Source: JANXQG01 sp963804375 (GTDB lineage Bacteria > Planctomycetota > Planctomycetia > Pirellulales > Thermoguttaceae). From it: DNA of 64,000 nucleotides. The translations under genes were made by a program, and so were the position numbers. Location of the stretch: positions 806,001 through 870,000 of the forward strand of contig CAWDQE010000004.1 of NCBI GenBank assembly GCA_963804375.1, in the 5' to 3' direction. Of the stretch, positions 1 to 9,875 are shown piece after piece. Each line of letters starts with the position of its first letter. The stretch's first letter is position 1. The notes beneath the pieces were generated by a model. It was not told the DNA's origin, did not search any database, and saw nothing but the letters and a program-made list of their open reading frames with translations.

Positions 1-350
1 CAGGCGAGATAGTTGGTCTTCGGGCGGGGGGCTTGGATTGCGGGCTGGACGTGCGCGTCATGCCGCTTGTGATGCACGGTTCCGGGGCGACGTTGGGCCG
101 CGAGCACTTCGGAGTAACGCAAGCGCAGCCCGCGCACGGGCAGCGGTTCCTGCTGGGGGTCGAAGACGAATTTCAGTCCGCAATGGGGACAGGTGGCTGC
201 GGTGGGGCGAAAATTGCTCTCCAGCACGATCGTTTCCTGGCACAGGCGGCAATGGATTGCCGTCTTCACCGTTCCCTGAATGGCTGCAGGCTGGGGAACC
301 CGTTTAGCAGGTTCGCGATCGTCGGGATCGTTGCGAGTGGAAGTTTTCAT
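1..350 (-). CDS. Zinc-ribbon-like small protein, 3' end cut by window edge
   Basis: Reading leftward from an ATG at 350 there is an open frame of 116 codons that runs off the window. The N-terminus is polar (MKTSTRNDPDDREPAKRVPQ) and is followed by two paired cysteines, CRLC and about 20 residues later CPHC, the layout of a zinc ribbon. The spacing suggests a structural zinc knuckle rather than an enzyme site. No downstream domain can be seen because the gene is incomplete. It is transcribed in the same direction as the small gene at 585-917. Function unknown; the zinc ribbon is an inference from the four cysteines. Confidence 0.55.
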   Translation of the reverse strand, partial: MKTSTRNDPDDREPAKRVPQPAAIQGTVKTAIHCRLCQETIVLESNFRPTAATCPHCGLKFVFDPQQEPLPVRGLRLRYSEVLAAQRRPGTVHHKRHDAHVQPAIQAPRPKTNYLA

Positions 351-584
351 GCCTGGCCTCCGCGCGAGATTCATTCTCGTATCTCTTCCAGACATCGGTC
401 CGCAACCCCCGCCTGCGTCGGAAAATCGAGTGCGGTCGCTATTTCCGGCTCAACCGCTACGGCTGGAATTTCAAATCATGGCCAAGAACGTGCCCTGTAG
501 CCGCGACCATTCCGTGCACGGTGCCCATCCGGTTAAACGCGCTCAGAGGCCGGCGCGCAGGCTGCGTGGCAGGCCGGGTTGGCC

Positions 585-917
585 TCAGGCAGCCTCGGAC
601 TTGCCCTTCATCTCGGACCAGCTTCGCTTGTATTGCAAGGCCTCGAGCAATTCGGAAAGCGTCAGCGTGCGGTTTTCCAGTTCCAATGGAATTTCCATGC
701 CCGGGTCACAGACCAGATCGACGGTGCCGTCTTGCCCGATCAACTCGTCCATTTCGCGCAGCAGCCCGTCCTGGACTGCCTGCCGCACGAGATGGCCGCG
801 GGTGGCGGAGACTTCACCGGCCTTGTCGCCGAGGCTGTCGGCCGCCCGTTTAGCCAAGGCGGGGAGGAATTCGCTGGGAATCTCAATAATCTTCGGAACG
901 TAGACTTTGACTTGCAT
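585..917 (-). CDS. Hypothetical protein, 110 aa
   Basis: Complete frame with an AGGAG ribosome-binding site about 10 bases upstream of the ATG at 917. The product is a soluble, mostly helical protein: a beta-like start (MQVKVYVPKIIEIPSE), then a charged helical middle with LVRQAVQDGLLREMDELI, and a C-terminal helix rich in Leu and Lys. There is no signal peptide, membrane segment or recognisable catalytic motif. The short strand followed by helices could suit a small regulatory or antitoxin-like protein, but nothing specific supports this. I do not recognise the family. Confidence 0.6.
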   Translation of the reverse strand: MQVKVYVPKIIEIPSEFLPALAKRAADSLGDKAGEVSATRGHLVRQAVQDGLLREMDELIGQDGTVDLVCDPGMEIPLELENRTLTLSELLEALQYKRSWSEMKGKSEAA

Positions 918-1552
918 GGTGGGTTGGCTCCTGCAAAAGATGACGGTCGCCCCCCGATCGCGGGAATCGAGAGCCTCCGGCGCACGTCCGGGGCATGGGC
1001 GCTCATACGAGCTATCGGCAGGAGGGCCGTGACGATTGCACCGATTTTTCGGTTTCTGCCTCGGATTCGCGGGAATTCACCGAAGGCAACCCCAAGAAAA
1101 ACCACGACTCGCTGGTTAGGCGAGTCATGGATGCCGTAGCTTTTAGGGCAATGGAGCGAAGCACAACGCATGCTTCGCCTTCAGGCCACGGCGATTTCAG
1201 ATTGTAAGGAAACGTCGCGCGGGGTTTGAAAATAGGCACCGCCGACCGTGAGCATATGGTGCCCGGGCCTGCTTCCCTTGCGGAAAAGTCGCCTCATGTT
1301 GGGGAATCAAGCCTCCAAGGTTCTAGGGGGAATCGCCGCAGCAAGCGTCACACCATTCCAAATAATTTCGTCCGAGCCCCGCAGAGCGGAAACAAAGACG
1401 TGACATTACTCGTACCGAATCGTCCTATGACTACAGAGATCCGTATATTCTTGTCCCGCTAAAGGTGGGGTTGCGAGCCCTCGCTCAAGGACTTCACTGG
1501 CAAGATTTTCACGATAGGGTTATTATTGATTCCTAGAATAGGTTTTATTGAA
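918..1552. other. Intergenic region without a convincing gene
   Basis: About 630 bases between the divergent gene at 917 and the sigma factor. Open frames here are short, overlap each other and show no family resemblance. The last 250 bases are clearly more AT-rich than the surroundings, which fits a promoter region for the sigma factor/kinase pair. I could not pick out a credible -35/-10 pair. Confidence 0.5.
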
Positions 1553-2200
1553 ATGACCACGGAAGAGACGCTGCAACACGATCCTGAGGTCGTTCCTGTG
1601 CCCCATTTGCTCCAGCGGGCTCGTTTGGGAAACACGGAGGCCCTCGGGCACGTGCTCCAACTGTATCGCAACTACTTGACGATTCTGGCCACGACGCAGT
1701 TGGATCGTCGCTTGCGGCGGCGCGTCAACCCTTCAGACCTGGTCCAGGACGCGATGCTGGCGGCGCACACCGATTTCGCCAAGTTCCGGGGTTGCAGTGA
1801 AAGAGAACTGCTGGCATGGCTGCGGCAGATCCTGATCAACTGCCTGCACCACGTGATCGATACCCACTTGCGGGCGAAAATGCGCGACATGCGGCGAGAA
1901 ATCTCCGTCGAGCAAGTCAGCGCCACGCTGGACCGTTCGGCCTGCAATTTCACGCAGATGCTCGCCGATCGCGGGCCTTCGCCGAGCGCTCCCTTGCAGC
2001 AGCGCGAGCGGGCCGTGGCCCTGGCCGACCAGCTTTCCCGCCTCCCTCCCCATTATCGCGACGTAATCGTCTTGCGGAATCTGCAGGGACTGTCGTTCGA
2101 AGAGGTCGCCGATCGCATGGACCGCAAGCCGGGCACGGTCCGCATGCTCTGGTTGCGGGCGATTGAGAAGTTCAAACAGATCTATCAACCCATGGATTAA
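1553..2200 (+). CDS. ECF-type RNA polymerase sigma factor
   Basis: Sigma factor of about 215 aa that would direct RNA polymerase to a specific promoter set. Region 2 is visible as LDRRLRRRVNPSDLVQDAMLAAHTDF followed by ELLAWLRQILINCLHHVIDTHLR. Region 4 is visible as LSRLPPHYRDVIVLRNLQGLSFEEVADRM with its helix-turn-helix and the RKPGTVRMLWLRAIEKFKQ recognition part. The ATG at 1553 is preferred over a TTG at 1526, because planctomycete relatives begin shortly before this point. It lies 17 bases upstream of a serine/threonine kinase gene. Planctomycete ECF groups next to such kinases (the ECF-STK type) are known and are thought to be controlled by phosphorylation rather than by an anti-sigma factor. 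That control mode is inferred from context. Confidence 0.9.
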   Translation: MTTEETLQHDPEVVPVPHLLQRARLGNTEALGHVLQLYRNYLTILATTQLDRRLRRRVNPSDLVQDAMLAAHTDFAKFRGCSERELLAWLRQILINCLHHVIDTHLRAKMRDMRREISVEQVSATLDRSACNFTQMLADRGPSPSAPLQQRERAVALADQLSRLPPHYRDVIVLRNLQGLSFEEVADRMDRKPGTVRMLWLRAIEKFKQIYQPMD

Positions 2201-2217
2201 AAGGATCTGGCGGAAAC

Positions 2218-5200
2218 ATGAGCTCACGCGACCCGGAGTATCTGGCGCCCCCTGCCCAGCCGCCCGTGCTACCCGACTCCCCGGACTTGAGTATCGAGCC
2301 CGCCGCGATCCGGCAGTTGACGCTGGAGCAGAAAGATCGTTTGACCGACCTGTTGGACGGCTATTTGTGCCGGTTGGAAAAGGGACTGCCGCCGCCCCGC
2401 GAGCACCTGTTGGAGGAGAATCCGGATCTTGCCGGGCCGCTGCAAGCCTATTTTGAAAGCCTCGACGATTTGCACGATATGGCGGCCGGGTTCCAGCCGC
2501 CGTCGGCTGATGGCCGCTGCGAGGTTTCACCACCCGCCGGCGACGAGCGGCGCCTGGGCGATTTTCGTCTCCTGCGGGAAATCGGCCGGGGCGGCATGGG
2601 CGTCGTCTACGAGGCGGAACAAATCTCACTGGGCAGGCGGGTCGCCCTGAAGGTCTTGCCTTTCGCGGCGGTGCTCGACAGCCGGCAGATCGCCCGCTTC
2701 AAACATGAGGCCCAGTCCGCCGCGCAACTCGATCATCCCAATATCGTTTCGGTCATTGCCGTCGGCGTCGAGCGGGGAGTCCATTATTATGCGATGCAAT
2801 TCATTGACGGGCAGCCGTTGGATCGGGCCCTGACCGAGTTGCGGGAGAAGTATTCCCCCGCGGAGTTACGGCGCAAGCCCGTGGCGCAAGCTTCCCAGAT
2901 TCGGCGCGGGTCTCCCGACCCCGAGGTTCGGCGCGGGTCTCCCGACCCCGACGAAACGTCCGACCGAACTTCTTCGCATTCAGCGGGAGACCATCGGTTG
3001 GCGGGGTGGCTCGGTCAGAGACCGGCCACAACCGCGCTTGGTCAGAGACCGGCCACAACCGCGGGGTCGGCGGGGTGGCTCGGTCAGAGACCGGCCACAA
3101 CCGCACTCGGTCAGAGACCGGCCACAACCGCGGCAGCAGCCACAACCGTGTCAAATCATGGGAATGCCCATCTTCCAGGCCAAGACAGCAGCCCAGGGGC
3201 GTTGTTGACCTCGCGGGCGGCGGGCGGTGGCGAGTATGTCCGGGCGGTGGTTCGCCTGGGAATTCAGGCGGCGGCAGCTTTGCACGCGGCCCACGAGAAC
3301 GGCATTGTCCACCGCGACATCAAGCCCTCCAACCTGCTGTTGGACGGCAACGGCAAGCTCTGGGTGACCGACTTCGGACTTGCCCGCCGCCAGACCGATC
3401 CAACCTTGACGCGGAGCGGCGATCTGGTGGGCACATTGCGCTACATGAGTCCCGAGCAGGCGCTGGGCCAGTTGTCCTTGATCGACCATCGCACGGACAT
3501 TTACTCGTTGGGGGCAACGCTCTACGAGTTATTGACGCTGGAACCGGCATTTCCCGGCGACGAGGGGCCGGCCCTGATCCGGCATATCGAGCGCAACGAG
3601 CCTCGGCCCCTGCGGCAACTCCAGCCGAAGGTACCTGCCGATCTGCAGACGGTGGTTCTCAAAGCCATGGCCAAGCGGCGCGAGGATCGTTATGCCACGG
3701 CCCAGGAATTCGCCGACGATCTAGGACGCGTGCTGGAGGGCAAGCCCACCGTCGCCCGTCCGCCGACGCTGCTGGATCGCACCACCCGTTGGGCCCAACG
3801 CCATCGCGAGGTCGTAGCCGTAGCCGGCCTCATCGCGATGCTGGCCCTGCTCGGGGTGACGGCCAGCACGTGGCTGATTTTCCGCGAACAGCAAAAAACC
3901 GCGCAGAACTACGCCGAGCGATTCCGCGAGGCCCAGGATACGGTAGAACACCTTGGCACACGCATCTCGGACCGCTTGGCCGACGTGCCCGGCACTGATC
4001 AGATCCGGCAGGATCTGCTCCGCCAGACTTTGGCTTATTACCGCGATTTTGTCAAGCAGGCCAAAGACAACCCCGAGTTGCGGGCTGACCTGGCCTCGAC
4101 CTACCGCGAGATCGGGGTCCTTTCCGCTGAAACCGGCTCGGACACCGACGCGATCGATGCCGACAAACAGGCAATCCAACTATTCGAGGAACTGGCCGCG
4201 GCGAATCCCAGCAACACGGACTACCGCCAGCGGCTCGGCGCCTGCGAGAACGAACTGGCCTTGGTTTTGGCGCGCCTTGGCGAAACCGACGAGGCGCGGC
4301 GTGCCTATCGGGAAGCCATCCGCGTTGAGGAGGAAGTCCAGAGGAGCGGGCACGACTCCAGCCAATGTCTTGTCGAACTGGCCAAGGCCCACAGCAATTT
4401 GGACTTGCTGCAGCAAGCGACGGGCGACGCGGAAGGCGCCAAAGCGTCGATCACGCGGGCGGTCGCGTGGCAAGAGCAGCTTCTCGACGCCGCGCCGGAC
4501 AACCCCGAGCGACTGCGAGCTCTGGCCGCCGCTTTGGACAACCTGGGCGGATTGTACGCCCAGCGGCAGCCCGCCAAATCCATCGAGTACTACGAAAGGG
4601 CCGCCACTTTGCAGGGAAAGGCGCTGAAACTGCGGGACGAGTCGGTTTACCGGCATGAGCTGGCGTTGACTTACAACAATTTAGGCGCCGCGCAGTCGCG
4701 GAGCGGGAATATCGCCCAGGCATCTAAGTTCTATGACCTGGCAGTGGATCTCGCCGACGGGCTCGTGCGCCAATGGCCGGCCCAAAAAAACTACCAGCGC
4801 ACCTTAGCGGTCGGATACAATGGTGTTGGTCTGGCCCAGAGCAAGCTGGGGAACATCGAGGCCGCGGAATCGTCTTTCCGCCGTGCCCTCAAATTGCAAG
4901 CGCCCCTCGTCGAGCAGCATCCGCAGGACGCCGATCTGCAAAGCACGTTCGCCGTGATGTGCAACGACCTGGGCATGTTTCTTGAGGAATCGCACCGCTC
5001 AGGGGATGCCGTCGAGGCTTATAAGCAGGCTGTGGCGCATCAGCAGCTCAGCCGTGGCCAAGGCCCCTGGGATTGCCACGTATCGAGAGTATCTCAGCAA
5101 ACATTACTTCAATTACGGCCGAGTGCTGCGACAGACGGGCCGCTTCGGCGATGCCACCCAGATCGCCTTGGAACGACGCAAACTGTGGCCCAAGAATGCG

Positions 5201-5422
5201 GAACACCTGTTTTCCGTCGCCGAGGAGTTGGCCTTGATCGCCAGGGATATTTCCGCCGGCCGCAAGGCCGACATCACCGCCGACCAGTGCGGCGACAAAG
5301 CCGTAGAAACCCTTAAGCAAGCCATGGCCGCAGGCTGGAAACCGCCGCCAGACCGCGACTGGACGCAATCCTTCCCGATTATCAAGAACCGTGCGGATTT
5401 TTTGGCATTGACAAAGAACTGA
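2218..5422 (+). CDS. Hanks-type serine/threonine protein kinase with TPRs (frameshift near 5,042)
   Basis: Kinase of about 1,070 aa. Visible elements: Gly-loop IGRGGMGVVYEAE (about 122-134), Lys145 in VALKVLP, HRDIKPSN at 365-372, DFG at 385-387, SPEQALG activation segment, a single membrane span near 532-555 (VAGLIAMLALLGVTASTWLIF), then TPR-type helices to the C-terminus. This is the planctomycete pattern of a cytoplasmic kinase with a long sensory/TPR part. The frame opened at 2218 drifts into unrelated sequence after about 5,042. The +1 frame continues with AKAPGIATYREYLSKHYFNY and further TPR-like sequence to a stop at 5,422, so the gene is annotated across a single-base shift. Residues about 215-340 are a low-complexity repeat insertion inside the kinase domain (separate entry). 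It follows the sigma factor gene by 17 bases and probably phosphorylates it or a shared target (inference). Confidence 0.88.
2890..3134. repeat. Short palindromic repeats inserted within the kinase gene
   Basis: Two repeat types lie in frame between the kinase hinge and the catalytic loop. The first, about 22 bases with core GGGTCTCCCGACCC (GGGTC/GACCC arms), occurs twice at about 2,905-2,952. The second, with core GGTCAGAGACCGG (GGTC/GACC arms) followed by CCACAACCGC, occurs four times between 3,010 and 3,134. They translate as RRGSPDP and LGQRPATTA units. Both look like REP-type dispersed palindromes that have entered a coding sequence without breaking the frame. Confidence 0.7.
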
Positions 5423-5437
5423 CAAGGAACGAACTCG

Positions 5438-7262
5438 GTGGCCAAAGAGGGACGGCCGCCTGCCTCAGGATCACGAAACATGAACGCGAAGTCATCAACT
5501 CGGCTGCGACTGGAACGTCTGGAGACACGCAACATGCTATCGGCGATGGGCATTCCCTTGGCGCTGCCCATGGCCCTGCCCCGGCTGCCGGCGGTGCCGG
5601 GCGAGTACAGTCGGATCGGCGGGCATCCGATCACCCAGGCAGTCTTGCAAGATGCGGTCCAGAATGTGGCCGCGATGCCGAACGCAAATCCGACGCTCTT
5701 GCCAGACCAGCTCACCCGAGCACACAGCGATTCGTCGAATGCGGAAATAGAGCTCCCGGCAAATCCGACACTCACGTCCGATCTACTTTCCCCGGGGCTC
5801 GATATTTCGTCGTACGCACAACCTGCCGCCCGCGGCGGGGTCAGGGATACTGTGCCTCGGGACCAATTCCCACAGTTCGGCCAGCCCACGAGCGATACTG
5901 CACTTCTGTCCGATTCCACGCCCGACACAGCCACCGGGCTTGCCGATTCCGGCGTGGTAGCAGTGCAGATTCTGTCGGTCACAAGCCTCGTTGTGGTCGT
6001 GTATGCGACGGATGGGCAGCCCAATGTGGCGACCTCCGGCGAGATGCCTGACACTGCCGGTTTCGTACCGGGCCCGGAAATGACAGGACTCGATCGGCAG
6101 CCCTTGCACGACGCGGCCAGTGGATTGAGTGATCCAACCGACTTGGTACCTGAATCGCCGCTGCAACAAGGATTTCCGGGCGGTTTTGGGCTGGATGCTC
6201 CCCCGGCTTTCGATCCGGCAGCGCCGTTATACGAGTCGGGTGACGTCTTGGCCTCGGTCGAGATCTCGCCGGTCAGTCACGGATCGGCCGGTTTCCGAGG
6301 ACTCCCGAGTCATTCTCTCGAGATGGCGGCTCAACCGAGTTTTGACAGCAACCTTGCGTCGAGCGTGGAAGTTTCGCCGCCACCGGTGAAGAGCAATGCG
6401 CCGGATCCGCCCGCGGTGTATGATATGGGCCGCGTCGGCGACCAGGCGGTTGCGACCGAAACGACTCTGCCGCTGGCTGCCAGCCTTGCGAATCCGCCTG
6501 CGAACAACAATGTGGCTTTCTCGGACGCCGCGATTTCGATTTCCACGGAGGGCGGGTTTATTGCCATCGACGAGACGCCTGCCGCCACGTTGCGGCCTGG
6601 AAGCGCGCCGTCGTACAACACGGGCTTCCAAAACGCGGCAGGCGTTGAGCTCGATCTGGGCAATTGGTTGAGCAATATTCTGCCGAATTCGCCCAAACCG
6701 GCAGACTCCGGCATCCTCAGCGGCAAAGCTGCTCGCGCGGGTGAGAATCTTGTGGCCGCGGTCTCTTCGCGGAGCGCCGGGTATTCAACAGTCCGCCGTT
6801 GATGCCGAGGAAGGCGGCAGCATCGAACTTACGAGTGCGGCGCCGGTGGCGGCCAGCGATGCTGCTCTGCTTGCGGCGGAGTCGAGCGATGGCAATGCGG
6901 CCTCGCAACGATCAGATTTCCGGCCGGAAAGCGGAGTTGGGTTGTTCTGCGACATCGAGGTGGCCGCCGCCCCCGTCTTGCCGATGGACGGTTCCGCATG
7001 GTGCGCAACCGCCGACCAGCACAGCGGTTCCGTGATCGCCGGGCCAGGCGCCCCCGCATGGAAGGCCGACCCAGCGACGGAGCGTGTGCCGCCGTTAAGC
7101 AAGTTGCCGCGATCAACCACGGCTCGGCTGGAAGACGGACTGCCACTGCTTTTCGGCGTCGCAATCCTTGTTTCCCAGGGCGGGCTCCGGCTGGAAGAAC
7201 AAATCCCCGAGCGAGAACGCCGCGTGCGTTGCATGGAAAACCTGCGTCAGCCGCCCGCGTAG
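5438..7262 (+). CDS. Exported LEPR-XLL-like protein (frameshift near 6,775)
   Basis: The N-terminus carries RLRLERLETRNMLSA, close to the LEPR-XLL motif (R-L-E-x-L-E-x-R-x-L-L-S) that marks many large planctomycete surface or exported proteins. The GTG at 5438 has AAGGA 9 bases upstream; an ATG at 5480 also has AGGA and would start 14 residues later. The body is rich in Pro, Ala, Ser, Asp and Thr with no enzyme motif. The first frame stops at 6,802, but from about 6,775 the +1 frame continues with similar composition (IQQSAVDAEEGGSIELTSAA) to 7,262. That part ends with a hydrophobic stretch (LPLLFGVAILVSQGGL) and a basic tail, which could be a C-terminal membrane anchor. It follows the kinase by 15 bases and may be co-transcribed. 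Function unknown. Confidence 0.7.
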
Positions 7263-7283
7263 AACGGAATTCATTCCGTTTTC
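7263..7283 (+). terminator. Possible terminator after the LEPR-XLL-like gene
   Basis: AACGGA and TCCGTT arms around a 6-base loop, followed by TTTC, one base after the stop codon. The stem is short (6-8 bp), so this is a weak candidate. Confidence 0.4.
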
Positions 7284-7634
7284 TGTCATGCTCGAACAAA
7301 CGGACTAAACTCCGTCGTGCATCGGTCCGCGCCGTGCTCGTTGCCGGGAAAACCTGCGGCAATCGCCCAGGAGAACTGCAAAGTTGGGGACAAGGCGCTC
7401 GTAGTACCGCCCGGGCACCATGTACGCGTGGTCGTGGTCGGCGGAAAATGTGCGAAGAAAACCGGCTAGAGCCGGGACTACGAACGACTTTGCCGTTTTC
7501 CGTTCTCCTGGGCAATCGCCAGACCGGTGGGAAACTGTTACAATAGATCAGGCGTTGTGAATTACCTGCCCTGCCACGCTTCGGGCTGCCGTCCTGCGCG
7601 GTTGGGAGCACTTTGTTGAAAGAAAGGGCGAACC
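7284..7634. repeat. Intergenic DNA with inverted-repeat fragments
   Basis: No gene is seen. The stretch holds imperfect inverted units: GCTCGTAGTACCG near 7,398 faces CGGGACTACGAACGA near 7,472. This resembles dispersed intergenic repeats common in planctomycete genomes. The last 60 bases are the likely leader of the Spy-like gene. Confidence 0.45.
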
Positions 7635-8390
7635 ATGTTGCGGCGAAATGTGCTCATCGCGGGAATGCTGGTAGTCTTGGCATCGATTGCCATGCCCGCG
7701 TCGGCCCAACCGCCCGGTGGACCCGGGGGTGGTGTTCCCGGGGGCGGCATGTTCATGATCCGCGGCGGCGGCGCCGGCGCCATGCTGCTGAGAATCGCGG
7801 AAGTTCAAAAGGAATTGAATCTCAGCAGCGAGCAGAAGCAGCAGATCGAGACCTTGCTTGCGGATGCTGTGCAGAAGGTGCGAGCCTCACTTGGGCAAGT
7901 CAACTTTCAGGACCTGCAGAGCTTGAGCGAAGAAGAACGGCAGAAACGCTTCGACGAGATGCGCAAGAAGGCCGAAGAGGCCACCAAAGGCGTCGATGAG
8001 AAGGTCGGCAAGATCCTCAACGAAGGTCAGGGCAAGCGGCTCAAGCAGTTGCAGTTGCAGCGCGAGGGCGCCATGGCCCTGAATCGCCCCGAAGTAATTC
8101 AGAAGCTCGCTCTCACCGCCGAACAGCAGGCACAAATCAAGCAGATTCAGGAGGCGGCTCGTCCCGCGGGCGGGCCCCGTTTCGACCCGAAGCAGACTGA
8201 TGAGGAACGCCAGACGGCGATGAAAAAGATCCGGGAAAAGAGGGAAAAGGCCCAGAAAGACTGCTTCGCCGTGTTGAACGACGATCAAATGCTGGATTGG
8301 ACGAAAATGTGCGGCAAGACCTTCAAGTTCCCCGAGCGACCGGCGTTTCCGGGCCGCAACCGGCAGAACCCGCCACCCAAGCAACCATAA
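7635..8390 (+). CDS. Spy/CpxP-like periplasmic protein
   Basis: Protein of 251 aa with a clear Sec signal peptide (MLRRNVLIAGMLVVLASIAM then PASAQ, cleavage after Ala-Gln region about residue 25), a Gly/Pro linker, then two helical segments of the Spy/CpxP kind: LNLSSEQKQQIETLLADAVQKVR and LALTAEQQAQIKQIQEAAR. The L-T/S-x-E-Q-x-x-Q-I pattern is typical of the LTXXQ family. Family members act as periplasmic stress-responsive chaperones or metal-binding proteins. Here the C-terminus is basic and ends in a Pro/Asn/Gln-rich tail. The true function in planctomycetes is not established. The gene is monocistronic, with a strong hairpin about 140 bases downstream. Confidence 0.75.
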   Translation: MLRRNVLIAGMLVVLASIAMPASAQPPGGPGGGVPGGGMFMIRGGGAGAMLLRIAEVQKELNLSSEQKQQIETLLADAVQKVRASLGQVNFQDLQSLSEEERQKRFDEMRKKAEEATKGVDEKVGKILNEGQGKRLKQLQLQREGAMALNRPEVIQKLALTAEQQAQIKQIQEAARPAGGPRFDPKQTDEERQTAMKKIREKREKAQKDCFAVLNDDQMLDWTKMCGKTFKFPERPAFPGRNRQNPPPKQP

Positions 8391-8529
8391 GCCCAGCGGA
8401 TCCTGTAGGCTACGGACTCCGCGCCGTTTCGAGCCTGGCGGAACGGCACCGACCCGCAAGGGGTGTCCCGCCGTTCCCCGCAGGATCTGGACGCTAGAGC
8501 GTTACGGTAGTTTGCAGCATGCCAAAACG

Positions 8530-8565
8530 AAGAGCCGCCGGAAGGACGTTCCGGCGGCTCTTCTT
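8530..8565 (+). terminator. Strong hairpin terminator
   Basis: Perfect arms AAGAGCCGCCGGAA and TTCCGGCGGCTCTT around a short loop, followed by CTTACTTC. It lies between convergent genes and can serve both the Spy-like gene (+) and the gene ending at 8613 (-). Confidence 0.75.
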
Positions 8566-8612
8566 ACTTCGTGTGGTTTTAGACTAACTGTGAGAGTCGG
8601 GGCCAACTAGCA

Positions 8613-9062
8613 TCAGGCCCCACCACCGCCGCCACCGCCGCCGCCACCTTTGCCGCCACGGCCGCCACGGCCACCGCGGCCACCGCGGGCGGGCATCGCT
8701 GCAACACCTTTGTCCCAATCGGCTGCCTTAACGCTCGAGACCGTCAGCGGGTCCAGTCCAGCGGCCGATGCAACTTGTGCGACCATGCTCACGGCCCTCA
8801 CCGCAACGGCCTTCTTGGCATTGTCCGAGGCGTCCGCCGGCAAATTCTTCGTCAGATACTTGGCAACGACAGCCGGGGTAACCGTCTCGCCGTCGAAGCC
8901 GATATCAGCGGCTTTCAGTTTGTCGGATGTGGGCGGTGGCTGGAACATGCCACCGAAGCCACCACGCCCTTTGCCCTTGTTGCCCTCCTGAGGCTGAGCA
9001 TACAAAGTTGTCGCCAGCATGCCGGCCACGGCCAAACCGGCAAACATCGTCCAGAGTTTCAT
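8613..9062 (-). CDS. Small exported Gly-rich protein (paralogue A)
   Basis: Product of 149 aa starting at the ATG at 9062, which has GGAGAG a few bases upstream. A signal peptide (MKLWTMFAGLAVAGMLATTLYA) is followed by a Gly/Lys linker, a helical domain of about 90 residues (SDKLKAADIGFDGETVTPAVVAKYLTK and on) and a pure Gly/Arg tail with RGGRGG repeats and ten consecutive Gly. It is a paralogue of the gene at 9313-9702: both start MKLWT(M/V)(F/L)AGLAVAG and share upstream sequence. Function unknown; exported, probably secreted or periplasmic. Confidence 0.75.
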   Translation of the reverse strand: MKLWTMFAGLAVAGMLATTLYAQPQEGNKGKGRGGFGGMFQPPPTSDKLKAADIGFDGETVTPAVVAKYLTKNLPADASDNAKKAVAVRAVSMVAQVASAAGLDPLTVSSVKAADWDKGVAAMPARGGRGGRGGRGGKGGGGGGGGGGA

Positions 9063-9089
9063 AACTTCTCTCCATAAATGGGGGTTCTT

Positions 9090-9200
9090 TTCCCACCGGT
9101 CCGGGTACATCCCGGTTATGTCGGCAGGAGTGTTCAACCCATTCAACCCCCGAGAGTCCCGAAAGTTCCGCGGATCGACAACTTTTGCCCTGTGCAGCTT
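9090..9200. repeat. Upstream region duplicated at 9,737-9,846
   Basis: The bases upstream of paralogue A (CCGGTCCGGGTACATCCCGG, then a GTCGGCAGGA-like unit, AACCC-CCGA and GTTCCGCGGAT) recur upstream of paralogue B at 9,737-9,846 in the same order with few changes. The conserved length suggests the promoter and 5' leader were copied with the gene. A second possibility is a conserved leader element, since identical blocks are separated by variable ones. Confidence 0.6.
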
Positions 9201-9235
9201 GGAAACTTTCCATTGTGCGAAAACCAAGACGAAGA

Positions 9236-9264
9236 GCCGCCGGAAGAACATTCCGGCGGCCCTT
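9236..9264 (-). terminator. Hairpin terminator after paralogue B
   Basis: Arms GCCGCCGGAA and TTCCGGCGGC around GAACA. It is nearly the same hairpin as at 8530 and lies just downstream of the gene ending at 9313. A T-rich flank is present on the + side (CCTTTT), while the - side flank is CTCTTC. Confidence 0.65.
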
Positions 9265-9312
9265 TTCAGTTTTCGTGGGATCAAGCTTGATGCGGAAAAC
9301 CCAGCTTCGGCA

Positions 9313-9702
9313 TCAAGTCTTGTCAGCAGGCCTCTTGCCCTTGCCGCGGGCGGGGAGGGATTTCACGCCGGCGTTGTATTGGTCCTCAGTCAACTCTACA
9401 CTTGCAGCATCCCCTGTAGCGCCAGAGCCCTTGACGATCGCGGCCCACCGGCTGGTAATCCTCGTGGTGGCCTGGGTCTTCTGTTCATCGGTCATGTCGG
9501 TCCGGACTGCCGTGATCTTGGCAAGCGCGACCTTGACATAATTCTGCTGGTTGGCCTTCGCGCCATCCTTGGTAAGTTCTGCAAAGGTGACGGTAAAGGC
9601 GCCACGCTTGCCTTTGCCTTTCTTCGGCGCATCCTGAGCAAACGCGCTGCTCGCCAAAATCCCGGCCACGGCCAAGCCTGCCAACACTGTCCAAAGTTTC
9701 AT
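9313..9702 (-). CDS. Small exported protein (paralogue B)
   Basis: Product of 129 aa from the ATG at 9702, with AGGAGAGG just upstream. Signal peptide MKLWTVLAGLAVAGILASSAFA, a Lys/Gly linker, then a helical domain with KITAVRTDMTDEQKTQATTR and VELTEDQYNAGVKSLPARGKG. The T-D-E-Q and L-T-E-D-Q pieces recall LTXXQ/Spy-like helices, but the match is weak. It lacks the long Gly/Arg tail of paralogue A. Gene, upstream region and terminator hairpin are all duplicated between the two. Confidence 0.75.
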   Translation of the reverse strand: MKLWTVLAGLAVAGILASSAFAQDAPKKGKGKRGAFTVTFAELTKDGAKANQQNYVKVALAKITAVRTDMTDEQKTQATTRITSRWAAIVKGSGATGDAASVELTEDQYNAGVKSLPARGKGKRPADKT

Positions 9703-9875
9703 AAATCCTCTCCTAGCAAAAAAGGGGGTACTAACCTGCCGGTCCGGGTACATCCCGGATGCGTCAGCAGGAACGATTAGCCCATTAAACCCCCGAAGTT
9801 GCCGAGAGTTCCGCGGATTGGCGATTTTTTCCTGTACGGCCGGGAAATGATCCTACTCTTGGTAAAGCAGGTAGT

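Noticed and set aside
33..500. Two overlapping + strand open frames at the left edge
   Set aside because: They are antisense to the - strand frame with the two CxxC pairs and have random-like composition.
1526..1552. TTG start for the sigma factor
   Set aside because: The ATG at 1553 fits the family length better, and no ribosome-binding site precedes the TTG.
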